This document shows positions 1 through 9,138 of a stretch of DNA of 64,000 nt, piece by piece. Made by a program: the position numbers and the translations under genes. The stretch comes from Prevotella sp. (GTDB lineage Bacteria; Bacteroidota; Bacteroidia; Bacteroidales; Dysgonomonadaceae). Location: positions 83,645 through 147,644 of the forward strand of contig JAITVH010000048.1 in NCBI GenBank assembly GCA_031285905.1, read 5' to 3'. A model generated the notes under the pieces. That model did no database searches and was not told where the DNA came from. It was given only the letters and a program-made list of their open reading frames with translations. Position 1 is the first letter of the stretch; each line of letters starts with the position of its first letter.

Positions 1-1
1 G

Positions 2-49
2 GTAGAAGAAGATAAAGAAGAAAAAGAAGAAAAAGAAGAAAAAGAATAA
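2..49 (+). CDS. nuoI: C-terminal tail of NADH-quinone oxidoreductase subunit I (partial)
   Basis: An open frame entering from the left edge ends at the TAA at 47-49. It encodes only V-E-E-D-K followed by repeated E-E-K units, an acidic/lysine low-complexity tail built from a GAAGAAAAA-type DNA repeat. The product itself is not visible. The name is inferred from position, 20 bases before nuoJ, because nuoI precedes nuoJ in complex I operons. Confidence 0.6.
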   Translation, partial: VEEDKEEKEEKEEKE

Positions 50-69
50 TATACGATAATCATCAGATT

Positions 70-573
70 ATGGCAGAACAAATTATATTTTACATTTTAG
101 CGGCGATCATCGTTTTCTGTTCTATTATGGCAGTTGCCACACAGAAAATTATTCGCTCGGCTACATTCCTGTTATTCGTATTGTTAGGTACAGCAGGTTT
201 ATATTTGCTACTTGACTATCACTTCCTGATGGGTGTCCAGATTGCGGTTTACGCGGGTGGAGTGATGGTGCTCTTCATTTTTGCTATCCTCCTCACTAAT
301 GAACCGGGGCGGAATGTGAAATTCGAGAAACCCGGCAGAATGTTTTTGGCAGGAGCTGCAGCTTTAGCCGGATTAGGCATTTGCGGACATATTATTTTCT
401 ATAATGTAAATAAGTTCTATACATATATCGTACAGCCTGAATTTGATATGAAAGATGTAGGTATGGCGATGATGGGAACGGATAAGTATCAATATCTATT
501 ACCTTTCGAGGCTATCAGTATTTTACTGCTTGCCTGTATTATCGGAGGTATAATGATTGCCAGAAAAAGATAA
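70..573 (+). CDS. nuoJ: NADH-quinone oxidoreductase subunit J
   Basis: This is a 167-residue membrane subunit of respiratory complex I, part of the proton-translocating arm in the cytoplasmic membrane. It shows about five hydrophobic segments and the typical NuoJ stretch around residues 55-77 (GVQIAVYAGGVMVLFIFAI), where the broken helix of this family lies. The length is normal for Bacteroidetes NuoJ. It follows the nuoI tail and precedes nuoK by 16 bases, so it is read as one operon. The ATG at 70 is the only sensible start. Confidence 0.95.
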   Translation: MAEQIIFYILAAIIVFCSIMAVATQKIIRSATFLLFVLLGTAGLYLLLDYHFLMGVQIAVYAGGVMVLFIFAILLTNEPGRNVKFEKPGRMFLAGAAALAGLGICGHIIFYNVNKFYTYIVQPEFDMKDVGMAMMGTDKYQYLLPFEAISILLLACIIGGIMIARKR

Positions 574-589
574 AAAGAAATAAAAAGCT

Positions 590-934
590 ATGGTTGATTT
601 CATAATAGATTTTTTATCAGGGCCGGTGCCGATCGAGGCATATCTAGCAATAAGCACGATTATGTTCTTTGCAGGGGTTTACGGTTTTCTTTCCAGGAAG
701 AATATGCTGATGGTATTGATTTCCATCGAATTGATGTTGAATGCAGCAGACCTTAATTTCGTAGTGTTCAACCGTTATCTCTATCCGGGACAATTGGAAG
801 GATTCTTCTTTACGCTGTTCGCTATAGGTATAGCCGCTGCCGAAACAGCTGTGGCGATAGCTATTATCATCAATATATACCGCAATGTGAAGAGCATATA
901 TGTGGATGAGAATATAACAACAATGAAACATTAA
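590..934 (+). CDS. nuoK: NADH-quinone oxidoreductase subunit K
   Basis: This 114-residue protein has three transmembrane helices and belongs to the MrpC/NuoK family. It helps form the quinone-proximal part of the complex I membrane arm. The helix containing SIELMLNAADLNFV (about residues 44-57) carries the conserved membrane glutamate, and a second glutamate lies in AAAETAVAIAI near residue 85. Both are expected proton-path residues of NuoK. It sits between nuoJ and nuoL with short gaps, consistent with cotranscription. Confidence 0.95.
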   Translation: MVDFIIDFLSGPVPIEAYLAISTIMFFAGVYGFLSRKNMLMVLISIELMLNAADLNFVVFNRYLYPGQLEGFFFTLFAIGIAAAETAVAIAIIINIYRNVKSIYVDENITTMKH

Positions 935-955
935 GCACGGAAATAGTTACAAGAT

Positions 956-2899
956 ATGGAACAAGCATTCAATTATTCTATACTCATACTTATCCTGCCG
1001 GCCATTATGTTCCTCATATTGGGCATAGGAGGCAAGTATATGAAGCCTGTAGTTGCCGGAACACTGGGAACTATCACTTTGACAATCATTGCCGTGCTGG
1101 CGTATATAACAGGGTATCAGTATTTCTTCGAACTTGGAAAGACTACTGAAGGTGCCTATCAGGCCATTACGGTATTTAATATGGAATGGCTGAGGTTTAC
1201 CGATACCTTGTATATCAATCTGGGAATGTACCTCGATCCTATTTCGGTGATGATGCTGATTGTGATCACTACCGTTTCGCTGATGGTACATGTATATAGC
1301 CTTGGCTATATGAAAGGTGAAAAGGGATTTCAGCGTTATTACGCATTCCTTTCCCTGTTCAGTTTCTCCATGCTTGGGTTGGTTGTAGCTACCAATATAT
1401 TCCAGATGTATATATTCTGGGAGCTTGTAGGGGTTTCGTCCTTCCTGCTTATCAGTTTCTATTATACAAAACCATCGGCCGTCGCTGCTTCTAAAAAAGC
1501 GTTTATCGTTACGCGGTTTGCCGATTTCTTTTTCCTTGTCGGAATATTACTATTATCATATTTTTCAGGAACATTCGATTTTGCGACCATTACTGCGCAG
1601 GGAGCTCCATTTATAGCTACCATGCAAGGCTCTTCATTCCTAGGACTTTCAGTGATGTCGTGGGCAATGCTGCTGATCTTTATGGGAGGTGCAGGTAAAT
1701 CTGCCATGATGCCGTTTCATATTTGGCTACCCGATGCGATGGAAGGCCCTACGCCTGCTTCTGCTTTGATACATGCCGCTACGATGGTTGTGGCCGGAGT
1801 TTTCCTTGTTGCTCGTTTATTCCCGATCTATTTATTCGGCGCACCGGATATATTGACTTTGATCGGTTGGATAGGGGCTATCACGGCTTTATTTGCTGCG
1901 GTGGTTGCCTGTACACAGACGGATATCAAACGCGTGCTGGCTTTCTCTACTATTTCGCAGATCGCATTCATGCTTACTGCGTTGGGTGTATCTCAGTTTG
2001 GAGGACATGACGGACTCGGATATATGGCCGGAATGTTCCATCTGTTCACGCATGCGTTCTTCAAAGCATTGCTGTTCTTAGGCGCAGGAGCTATCATACA
2101 CGCTGTTCATAGCAATGAAATGGACGAAATGGGAGGATTAAGGAAATATATGCCGATCACTTTTATTACATTCGGTATCGCATGGCTGGCTATTGCCGGT
2201 ATTCCTCCGTTCTCAGGCTTCTTTAGTAAGGATGAAATACTCGCAGCAGCATATGAACATAATATGGCTATCTATATTATATTATCCATTGCAGCCGGAT
2301 TGACGGCGTTCTATATGTCGCGTCTTTTCCTTCGTATATTCTTCTATGATAGCAATAAACATTATCATCATAAGCCGCACGAAGCAAGTCCGGTGATGAC
2401 TATTCCGTTAATAATACTTGCTGCGTTTGCATTCTTTGCGGGATTTGTTCCTTTCGGGAATTTTGTTACATCAGACTATCAACCTTACGATATCCATATC
2501 AACTGGCAAGTAGCTATAACCAGTGTGGTTATATCCCTTATTGGAATGGGTATCGCCTTTAAACTATACTATAAGAAAAATGATATACCTGATAAGATTA
2601 CAAACGGTATCAGCACTTTCTACAAATGGGCTTACCATAAGTTCTATTTTGATGAACTGTGGCTGTTTGTTACCCGTAAGATCATATTCCAACGTATCTC
2701 TAAGCCAATAGCATGGTTTGATAAGAAATATGTGGATGGGTTTATGGATTCGCTGGCTTATGTTACACAGGCGGCATCGAGGTCTATCAAGAACTTCCAA
2801 TCAGGATATATACAACAATATGCATTGGCTTATCTGGTTGGCGCATTGATTCTGGTTGTCGGATTTTGTGGGTGGGTGATCTGTTTTGTTTGTATGTAA
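956..2899 (+). CDS. nuoL: NADH-quinone oxidoreductase subunit L
   Basis: This 647-residue antiporter-like subunit is the distal proton pump of complex I. The N-terminal part contains the conserved transmembrane glutamate in IFWELVGVSSFLLI (about residues 152-165). A Lys-bearing helix lies in GGAGKSAMMPFHIWLPDAM, followed by GPTPASALIHAATMV, the signature of the NuoL/M/N family. The long C-terminal extension after residue 480 fits the lateral helix and final anchor found only in NuoL. It lies 21 bases after nuoK. The following 109-base gap to nuoM is longer than other gaps in the operon and holds an inverted repeat. Confidence 0.95.
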   Translation: MEQAFNYSILILILPAIMFLILGIGGKYMKPVVAGTLGTITLTIIAVLAYITGYQYFFELGKTTEGAYQAITVFNMEWLRFTDTLYINLGMYLDPISVMMLIVITTVSLMVHVYSLGYMKGEKGFQRYYAFLSLFSFSMLGLVVATNIFQMYIFWELVGVSSFLLISFYYTKPSAVAASKKAFIVTRFADFFFLVGILLLSYFSGTFDFATITAQGAPFIATMQGSSFLGLSVMSWAMLLIFMGGAGKSAMMPFHIWLPDAMEGPTPASALIHAATMVVAGVFLVARLFPIYLFGAPDILTLIGWIGAITALFAAVVACTQTDIKRVLAFSTISQIAFMLTALGVSQFGGHDGLGYMAGMFHLFTHAFFKALLFLGAGAIIHAVHSNEMDEMGGLRKYMPITFITFGIAWLAIAGIPPFSGFFSKDEILAAAYEHNMAIYIILSIAAGLTAFYMSRLFLRIFFYDSNKHYHHKPHEASPVMTIPLIILAAFAFFAGFVPFGNFVTSDYQPYDIHINWQVAITSVVISLIGMGIAFKLYYKKNDIPDKITNGISTFYKWAYHKFYFDELWLFVTRKIIFQRISKPIAWFDKKYVDGFMDSLAYVTQAASRSIKNFQSGYIQQYALAYLVGALILVVGFCGWVICFVCM

Positions 2900-2904
2900 T
2901 AATT

Positions 2905-3004
2905 AGCTGTTAGCTGATAGCCTTTAGCTGTTAGTTGGCAGGGGATGAAATAAAAAACAAGTTTTAAAAAGCTAATAGCTACGAGCTAAAGGCTAAAAGC
3001 TAAC
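2905..3004. repeat. Inverted repeat of the dispersed TAGC family between nuoL and nuoM
   Basis: The segments 2909-2929 and 2984-3004 are reverse complements at 19 of 21 positions, so an mRNA read through here could form a long hairpin. The left arm belongs to a dispersed family: positions 2905-2927 match 12830-12852 at 21 of 23 positions, and related pieces occur near 13036 and 60480. It does not end in a U-run, so it does not look like a standard terminator. An effect on the ratio of nuoL to nuoM message is possible but is only an inference. Confidence 0.75.
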
Positions 3005-3008
3005 AAAT

Positions 3009-4487
3009 ATGAATATTCTTTCATTATTTATTCTGGTACCTGTTGTGATGTTGCTGGCATTTATACCCTGCCGCAATATCAGGCAAGTGCGCACCGTGGG
3101 AGTAATCGGTGCTGTAATAGAAGTAGCATTGGCATTGGTACTGCTGTTCATGTTCTATCAGGAACGTAGTGGCGGGAATACGGCAGAAATGCTGTTTACT
3201 TTCGATGCTGTCTGGTTCAAATCATTGAATATCCATTACGCAATAGGTGCGGATGGTATATCGGTATTGATGATTTTACTGACTTCCATTATCATATTCA
3301 CAGGAACGTTTGCATCATGGAATATGAATCCTTTGCCAAAAGATTTTTTTATGTGGCTTACTCTACTCTCGATAGGCGTATATGGATTCTTTATCTCGCT
3401 GGATATGTTTACCATGTTCTTTTTCTATGAGATTGCATTGATTCCGATGTACCTCCTGATAGGAATATGGGGTACCGGACGAAAAGAATATTCGGCAATG
3501 AAACTGACGCTAATGTTGATGGGAGGATCAGCTTTCCTATTTGTTGGCATACTTGGTATCTATTTTAATTCATCCGTTATAGGAGAATATACCTTTAACA
3601 TGCTTGAGGTAGCACGAAATGCAGCTATTCCTCTATCAGCGCAATATTGGATATTCCCGCTGACTTTTGTCGGATTTGGTGTTCTGGGAGCTTTATTCCC
3701 GTTTCATACATGGTCGCCTGATGGTCATGCGTCTGCACCTACAGCCGTATCGATGCTTCATGCCGGAGTATTGATGAAACTGGGGGGATATGGATGTTTC
3801 CGCATAGCTATGCGTTTGATGCCTGAAGCTGCTGATGAATTGTCGTGGATATTTATTATACTGACAGGTATAAGCGTAATTTATGGAGCATTGGGAGCAA
3901 TATCCCAGACTGACCTGAAATATATCAATGCCTATTCATCTGTGAGCCACTGCGGACTTGTATTATTCGCCATACTGATGTGGAACCAGACCGCGATGAC
4001 AGGGGCAGTAATGCAAATGATCTCTCACGGATTGATGACAGCCCTTTTCTTTGCCCTGATAGGTATGATCTATGGCCGCACGCATACTCGTGATATCCGC
4101 GAAATGGGTGGATTGATGAAAATAATGCCATTCCTTAGCGTATGTTATGTTATTGCAGGTCTGGCTTCACTGGGATTACCGGGATTAAGTGGATTCGTAG
4201 CTGAAATGACGATCTTCTTCGGAGCATTTGAACATAATGATCTATTTCACCGTGTATTTACTATTATAGCTGTCTCGTCCATTGTGGTAACGGCTGTTTA
4301 TATATTGAAAGTTGTGGGCAAGATCCTTTTCGGACCTGTGCAGGATCCCCACCATCTCGAATTAACAGATGCTGTATGGCATGAAAAAATAGCAACAGTA
4401 GGATTGATTATTTGTGTGGCAGGTATGGGACTATTCCCGGGATGGATATCAAACCTGATTTCAGCAAGTTTAGGATTTTTACAATAA
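3009..4487 (+). CDS. nuoM: NADH-quinone oxidoreductase subunit M
   Basis: This 492-residue antiporter-like proton-pumping subunit belongs to complex I. Visible landmarks are the helix FFFYEIALIPMYLLIGIWG (about residues 138-156) with the conserved glutamate, the sequence ALFPFHTWSPDGHASAPTAV, and LHAGVLMKLGGYG with the conserved lysine. These identify it as NuoM rather than NuoL or NuoN. The length is normal. It ends 16 bases before nuoN and follows the repeat-bearing gap after nuoL. Confidence 0.95.
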   Translation: MNILSLFILVPVVMLLAFIPCRNIRQVRTVGVIGAVIEVALALVLLFMFYQERSGGNTAEMLFTFDAVWFKSLNIHYAIGADGISVLMILLTSIIIFTGTFASWNMNPLPKDFFMWLTLLSIGVYGFFISLDMFTMFFFYEIALIPMYLLIGIWGTGRKEYSAMKLTLMLMGGSAFLFVGILGIYFNSSVIGEYTFNMLEVARNAAIPLSAQYWIFPLTFVGFGVLGALFPFHTWSPDGHASAPTAVSMLHAGVLMKLGGYGCFRIAMRLMPEAADELSWIFIILTGISVIYGALGAISQTDLKYINAYSSVSHCGLVLFAILMWNQTAMTGAVMQMISHGLMTALFFALIGMIYGRTHTRDIREMGGLMKIMPFLSVCYVIAGLASLGLPGLSGFVAEMTIFFGAFEHNDLFHRVFTIIAVSSIVVTAVYILKVVGKILFGPVQDPHHLELTDAVWHEKIATVGLIICVAGMGLFPGWISNLISASLGFLQ

Positions 4488-4503
4488 AAAATAAGATATA
4501 GAA

Positions 4504-5928
4504 ATGGATTTGAGTAATTATTTGTTGATGAAGCATGAATTATCACTGATTGTGGTATTCCTCTTACTTATTATTTATGATTTGTTTGCTTCAGACAGCG
4601 CGAAAAAATATTATTTCCCCGTAGCATGTACTATTTTTCTGGCACATACTGTCATTTGTTTCTTTTTCAAAGATAATGGAAGTTCGTTTGCCGGAATGTA
4701 TGTGACAGGGCCTGCATATCTTACTATCAAAAACGTTCTTAATATAGGAGTTTTTCTTATTCTCTTACAAGCAAATTCGTGGCTGAAGAAACCGGATTCT
4801 ATTCTAAAGAGAGGAGAATATTTTATGCTGACAATACTTACTCTGCTGGGTATGTATCTCATGATTTCAGCCGGAAATTTTCTTTTATTCTATATCGGCT
4901 TAGAAACTGCATCATTGCCAATCGCAGCATTGGTGGCTTTCGACAAATACAGGCATGAATCGGCCGAAGCCGGAGCAAAATATATTTTCAATGCAATATT
5001 TTCATCGGCTTTGATGCTATTCGGATTATCATTCCTTTACGGAGCATGCGGAACGCTTTACTATCTGGATATAGCTACTGCTATCTATTCTACTCCGATG
5101 GTAATTATGGCAATGGTATTTGTATTGGCAGGATTATTCTTTAAGATATCACTTGTGCCGTTTCATCTTTGGGCTCCTGATACCTATCAGGGAGCGCCAA
5201 CAAATGTAACGCTCTACTTATCTACAATATCAAAAGGAGCAGCCGTTTTTGCCCTGATGGTGATTATGTATAAAGTTTTCCCGGTATTGGCAGATACATG
5301 GAAGAATATCCTTTGGATAATTATATTGGTGACAATAACGATCGGTAACTTATTTGCCCTTCGCCAGAAAAATATGAAACGTTTCCTTGCTTTTTCTTCT
5401 ATCTCACAGGCAGGATATATTATGCTAAGTGTATTTACAGGTACAGCTGAAGGGATGGCGGGTACTATCTATTATGTATTTGTTTATGTATTCTCTAACC
5501 TTGCTGCATTCGGCGTTATATCTGCTATTGAAGATAAGACAGGCAAAGTGAATATGGATGATTATAACGGTTTATATCTGACAAATCCCAAGTTGGCACT
5601 TATTATGATGATAGCCGTATTCTCATTGGGAGGGATACCGTTTGCTGCCGGATTTTTCAGTAAGTTGTTTGTATTTAAGGCAGCAATGTCGCAAGGACAG
5701 GTGCTATTAGTATTTCTGGCATTTCTGAACACAGTAATTGCCCTATACTACTATTTGTTGGTAGTGAAAGCAATGTTTATCAATAAAAATAACAATCCTA
5801 TCGAACCGCTTAAGACTGACGGGTATTTAAAGACCTCATTAATAGTATCTATGATTGGTATTTTTGTAGTCGGTATGATTAGCTGTTTCTATGAATATAT
5901 CAGTAGTGTGAGCTTTGGAATATATTAA
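4504..5928 (+). CDS. nuoN: NADH-quinone oxidoreductase subunit N
   Basis: This 474-residue protein is the third antiporter-like subunit of complex I and the last gene of the operon. The stretch FYIGLETASLPIAALVAFD holds the conserved helix-5 glutamate region. The sequence KISLVPFHLWAPDTYQGAPT is diagnostic for the family, and MKRFLAFSSISQAGYIML follows. A strong terminator starts 20 bases after the stop codon, confirming the end of the transcript. In Bacteroidetes this operon generally lacks nuoE, F and G, and none is seen downstream here. Confidence 0.95.
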   Translation: MDLSNYLLMKHELSLIVVFLLLIIYDLFASDSAKKYYFPVACTIFLAHTVICFFFKDNGSSFAGMYVTGPAYLTIKNVLNIGVFLILLQANSWLKKPDSILKRGEYFMLTILTLLGMYLMISAGNFLLFYIGLETASLPIAALVAFDKYRHESAEAGAKYIFNAIFSSALMLFGLSFLYGACGTLYYLDIATAIYSTPMVIMAMVFVLAGLFFKISLVPFHLWAPDTYQGAPTNVTLYLSTISKGAAVFALMVIMYKVFPVLADTWKNILWIIILVTITIGNLFALRQKNMKRFLAFSSISQAGYIMLSVFTGTAEGMAGTIYYVFVYVFSNLAAFGVISAIEDKTGKVNMDDYNGLYLTNPKLALIMMIAVFSLGGIPFAAGFFSKLFVFKAAMSQGQVLLVFLAFLNTVIALYYYLLVVKAMFINKNNNPIEPLKTDGYLKTSLIVSMIGIFVVGMISCFYEYISSVSFGIY

Positions 5929-5947
5929 ATAATATTAAATCATAAAA

Positions 5948-5990
5948 AAACTTCGACAGAAGCTTTATCTTTGGGCTTCTGTCGAAGTTT
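5948..5990. terminator. Terminator of the nuo operon
   Basis: A perfect 16-base inverted repeat (5948-5963 with 5975-5990) surrounds an 11-base loop. It has A residues on the left and T residues on the right, so it can act in both directions. It closes the nuo operon and separates it from the ExbB-type gene. Confidence 0.9.
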
Positions 5991-6018
5991 TATATTAAAA
6001 CAACAACAATAAATATCT

Positions 6019-6735
6019 ATGAATTTATTTGTTTTACTCCAAGCCCAGATTGATTCGTCAATGTTTCAAGGAAGTCAAATAGTACAAACAGCCCCGGAGG
6101 AGAGTTATTTAAGTCTGGTAATGAAAGGTGGCTGGATTTTGCTTCCTATATTTCTTCTATCTCTTCTTGCTATTTATGTTATTATAAATAAGTGGTTGGT
6201 AATTAATCGGCTGGGTAAGAAAGACTCGGTCTGGATGTCCCGTGTGATAGAACTGGTATCTGAAGGCAAGATCGAAAAAGCGTTGAAATTCTGTGTAGAG
6301 CGTCCTTATGCATCTGCAAAGGTAATCGCCGCCGGACTGAAAGAGTTTGACAAAGAGGATATCGAAATACAGGAAGCAATGGAGATAGAAGCCCGCCAGC
6401 AGGTAAGTATTCTTGAAGACCAGATGAACTGGCTGGGAATTACGGCATCTATCGCTCCTATGTTAGGATTCTTGGGAACGATATTCGGAGTAATAAAGAT
6501 ATTTTATGACATAGCCAGAACTAATGATTTGGCGATAGATACTATTTCTACAGGTCTTTACCAAAAAATGATATGCTCGGGAGCCGGTTTGTTAGTCGGT
6601 ATTATTGCATATTCGGGTTATTATTTGTTAAATGGACGTATCGATAAAGTTGTTGTAAATATAGAAAAGGAATCAAACGAAATACTGAAAGCCATTCGTG
6701 CCTATAAACGAGGAAAAGTAGGAGAAGGGGCATAA
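6019..6735 (+). CDS. exbB: MotA/TolQ/ExbB proton channel family protein
   Basis: This 238-residue inner-membrane protein is of the ExbB/TolQ type. With ExbD it converts proton motive force into work on TonB or Tol partners. It has a first helix near residues 37-57, a long cytoplasmic loop, and then the family signature APMLGFLGTIFGVIKIFYDI (about residues 150-169) and a third helix near 190-210. The start at 6019 is only 28 bases after the nuo terminator. The gene lies 26 bases ahead of the ExbD gene. Whether it energises TonB or a Tol-like system cannot be told because no tonB is visible. Confidence 0.85.
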   Translation: MNLFVLLQAQIDSSMFQGSQIVQTAPEESYLSLVMKGGWILLPIFLLSLLAIYVIINKWLVINRLGKKDSVWMSRVIELVSEGKIEKALKFCVERPYASAKVIAAGLKEFDKEDIEIQEAMEIEARQQVSILEDQMNWLGITASIAPMLGFLGTIFGVIKIFYDIARTNDLAIDTISTGLYQKMICSGAGLLVGIIAYSGYYLLNGRIDKVVVNIEKESNEILKAIRAYKRGKVGEGA

Positions 6736-6761
6736 GCCAAATAGATACGGGAGAGAAAAAT

Positions 6762-7172
6762 ATGAAAATAGAACGTAGGAAATTAAGGACGGCTGAAGTC
6801 TATACGGCTTCGTTGAATGATATAATGTTCTTTCTGTTGCTGTTCTTCTTAATTATATCCACAATGGTAACACCTGCCGCTATAAGGGTGTTATTGCCTA
6901 ATGCATCTACTTCCGAACAAGTGGTGACAAAGAAAAATATACATCTTGTAATAACCCAGGACTTACGTTATTATATAAATGATAAAGAGATAGCAAAAAT
7001 TGATATTGAGCCCGAATTAGCAGCTATTTTAGCAACTAAAACTGAAAATGAGGAGATGAATGTTTTGTTGCAGGCAGACCGGTCATTAAGTCTACAAGAT
7101 GTAGTAGATGTAATTGATATTGGTAACAAATTACGGGTGAAAATGGTTCTTTTTACACAGAAACCCGATTAA
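6762..7172 (+). CDS. exbD: Biopolymer transport protein ExbD/TolR family
   Basis: This 136-residue partner of the preceding proton channel has a short cytoplasmic N-terminus, one transmembrane helix (about residues 20-38) with the critical aspartate in SLNDIMFFLLLFFLIIST, and a periplasmic domain. The length and pattern are normal for ExbD/TolR. Together the two genes form a two-gene unit. Only one exbD is present, whereas many Bacteroidetes TonB loci carry two exbD genes and a tonB, so this may be a TolQR-like pair instead. Confidence 0.85.
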   Translation: MKIERRKLRTAEVYTASLNDIMFFLLLFFLIISTMVTPAAIRVLLPNASTSEQVVTKKNIHLVITQDLRYYINDKEIAKIDIEPELAAILATKTENEEMNVLLQADRSLSLQDVVDVIDIGNKLRVKMVLFTQKPD

Positions 7173-7234
7173 AATTCTGTTAAACCGGATTCTTGTTGTT
7201 TCTCAATAACAGAAATAACTGATAAAATTCTATA

Positions 7235-7268
7235 AGACGCATGCAGCATTTCTACAAACGATGCGTCT
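7235..7268 (+). promoter_or_regulatory. Hairpin in the leader of the ECF sigma gene
   Basis: An 8-base perfect inverted repeat (7235-7242 with 7261-7268) flanks an 18-base loop, 22 bases before the sigma factor start. No U-run follows directly, so it is not a convincing terminator. It could be an operator or a leader structure, but nothing more can be said from sequence. Confidence 0.35.
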
Positions 7269-7289
7269 ATAAATTGAAGCTTAGCCTAT

Positions 7290-7838
7290 ATGAATGAACT
7301 GCAAATTTTAGCAGGCTGTAAGGAACAAAAGCGGGAAGCTCAAAAAATGCTATACGACAAGTATGCTCGTAAGATGTATAGCATTTGCTTGCGTTATTGT
7401 TCTGATGCAGATTCCGCTCAGGATTTGTTGCAGGATGGATTCATGAAAGTCTTTGCTAACATAAGTTCCTTTCAGGAGAAGGGTTCGTTTGAAGGCTGGC
7501 TTAAGCGGATATTTATTAACTTGGCTTTAGAAAACTTACGAAAAAAGAAGAATGTAATTCAGACTTCTGATGATGTTCAGAACATTCCTGATGTAGTGGA
7601 CGACTCTACAGAGGACGAAGAAATGTATAAAATCTCAGAGGATGAATTATTAAAGATGATACAAGAACTACCTCAAGGCTATGCAACAGTATTCAATTTA
7701 TATGCTATAGAAGATTATTCACATAAGGAGATCGCAGAATTACTAGGGATAAACGAAAGTACTTCACGTTCTCAATATGTGCGGGCAAGGCAACTCTTGC
7801 AGGCAAAGGTGAAACAATATATAAAAGAAAGGTCATAG
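7290..7838 (+). CDS. RNA polymerase ECF-type sigma-70 factor
   Basis: This 182-residue alternative sigma factor has region 2 at about residues 20-88, including the promoter-melting stretch DLLQDGFMKVFANISSF, and region 4 at about 122-176 with the helix-turn-helix DYSHKEIAELLGINESTSRSQ. It would redirect RNA polymerase to a small envelope or stress regulon. The next gene begins four bases after its stop and encodes a membrane-anchored protein, the usual position of a sigma regulator. This makes the downstream protein a candidate anti-sigma factor or sensor. Confidence 0.9.
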   Translation: MNELQILAGCKEQKREAQKMLYDKYARKMYSICLRYCSDADSAQDLLQDGFMKVFANISSFQEKGSFEGWLKRIFINLALENLRKKKNVIQTSDDVQNIPDVVDDSTEDEEMYKISEDELLKMIQELPQGYATVFNLYAIEDYSHKEIAELLGINESTSRSQYVRARQLLQAKVKQYIKERS

Positions 7839-7842
7839 TAAA

Positions 7843-9120
7843 ATGGCGATGGGACAAGACAAAATAAAGGATCTCTTCTCCTCAAAGCTAAATAACTTTG
7901 AGCCGGAAGTACCTGCGTCTATATGGGGCGGGTTAGATCAGATTTTGTCTAATCAGGCAGCGCCAATAAATGATCCTGCTTCTTCTACATCTTCTACTAC
8001 TTCGTCGTCGACATCGTCATCTACTACATCTACTGCAACAGCGGCAGGAAAAGCAACCGTCATAAAAACAGTTGCATTAGTGGCCGGATTAGCTGCTGCA
8101 ATTGCTACCGGGGTATTTGTTTTGACCCCAGATAAACAAGTCCTACAAATTGAGCAACCTGCTCCTATCATACAACCTGTAGAGACAACGATTGATTCCA
8201 TTGTAGAAATAGACTCACTTGTTCAGATAGCAGAACCTGTATTTGCGACTCTGGTACAAAAAAGTACAGTCGAGACGCCTATTGAAGAGCCTGGAAAGAC
8301 TAAAGAGCAGCCTCTTCCGGAAATAGAAGAAATAGAATTGAGTAAAACGAAAGAACCTAAAAATGTTACTTCTACGGAAGCCCCATTGGTTGTCAGACAA
8401 ATATATGATGTCTTCTCCAAACCTATTACAGAAGGTTTATCATTAGGGATTACTTCGAATATAGGGTTGTTTTCTGCTGATGTGAACGAAAGAGGCGGAG
8501 GGCTATTAATGTCGCAGAATATAAGAAGCAAGGCATTTATGGAAGCATTAGCTGAAGAAAATCAGGAGTTTTATTTGAAGCATAAGCAGCCTATATCATT
8601 TGGTATTACTGTGAGCAAGGAACTTAGTTCGCGTTTATCTTTAGAAACCGGATTTATATATACACATTTGTCTTCTGAATTGACATCAGGCAGTATGCTC
8701 CAGATAAAGGAGACTCAAACCTTTGATTATATCGGAGTGCCATTATCCTTAAATTATAAGTTCTATAAATTTGACAAAGCATATCTTTATCTCTCAGTTG
8801 GAGGCATGATTCAAAAGGATATAAGAGGACAGTTGGTGAGCAATATGATACATTCTTTACCTGAAGTTGAGGGGCCTGGTATCTTTGAAGAGGTATTCCC
8901 TTCAGAACCTTCTTACATAAAAAAGAGAATAAAACAGTTAAAGCCACAATTTTCTATAATATCTTCCGTTGGTATATCATATCCGTTGTATAAAAAGTTG
9001 TATCTTTATGGAACAATTGGAGGAGCATATTATTTTGATGTCGGCAATAGATATAGAACTATATATTCTGATAAGAAAACCCAACTAGATTTGAACTTAG
9101 GTATTAAATTCGATTTTTAA
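7843..9120 (+). CDS. Inner-membrane-anchored protein with C-terminal outer-membrane beta-barrel domain
   Basis: This 425-residue protein has an unusual order of parts. A cytoplasmic N-terminus (residues 1-45, FEPEVPASIWGGLDQIL) is followed by a Ser/Thr run (about 48-68) and a hydrophobic helix (about 76-96, KTVALVAGLAAAIATGVFVL). A Glu/Pro-rich linker of about 80 residues follows, then a beta-rich C-terminal part from about 195 with alternating aromatic strands that ends in a terminal F, as in PorT-like barrels. It overlaps the transcription unit of the ECF sigma gene (four-base gap), so it may regulate that sigma factor. The first ATG (7843) and a second at 7849 are both possible starts. The function is inferred from architecture only. 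Confidence 0.7.
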   Translation: MAMGQDKIKDLFSSKLNNFEPEVPASIWGGLDQILSNQAAPINDPASSTSSTTSSSTSSSTTSTATAAGKATVIKTVALVAGLAAAIATGVFVLTPDKQVLQIEQPAPIIQPVETTIDSIVEIDSLVQIAEPVFATLVQKSTVETPIEEPGKTKEQPLPEIEEIELSKTKEPKNVTSTEAPLVVRQIYDVFSKPITEGLSLGITSNIGLFSADVNERGGGLLMSQNIRSKAFMEALAEENQEFYLKHKQPISFGITVSKELSSRLSLETGFIYTHLSSELTSGSMLQIKETQTFDYIGVPLSLNYKFYKFDKAYLYLSVGGMIQKDIRGQLVSNMIHSLPEVEGPGIFEEVFPSEPSYIKKRIKQLKPQFSIISSVGISYPLYKKLYLYGTIGGAYYFDVGNRYRTIYSDKKTQLDLNLGIKFDF

Positions 9121-9138
9121 TTTAATTTTTTGATAAAC

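Noticed and set aside
1..46. GAAGAAAAA repeats as a CRISPR-like or microsatellite array
   Set aside because: The repeats are in frame and translate into an acidic/lysine tail of the preceding gene. No spacers are present, and no CRISPR array was seen anywhere in the window.
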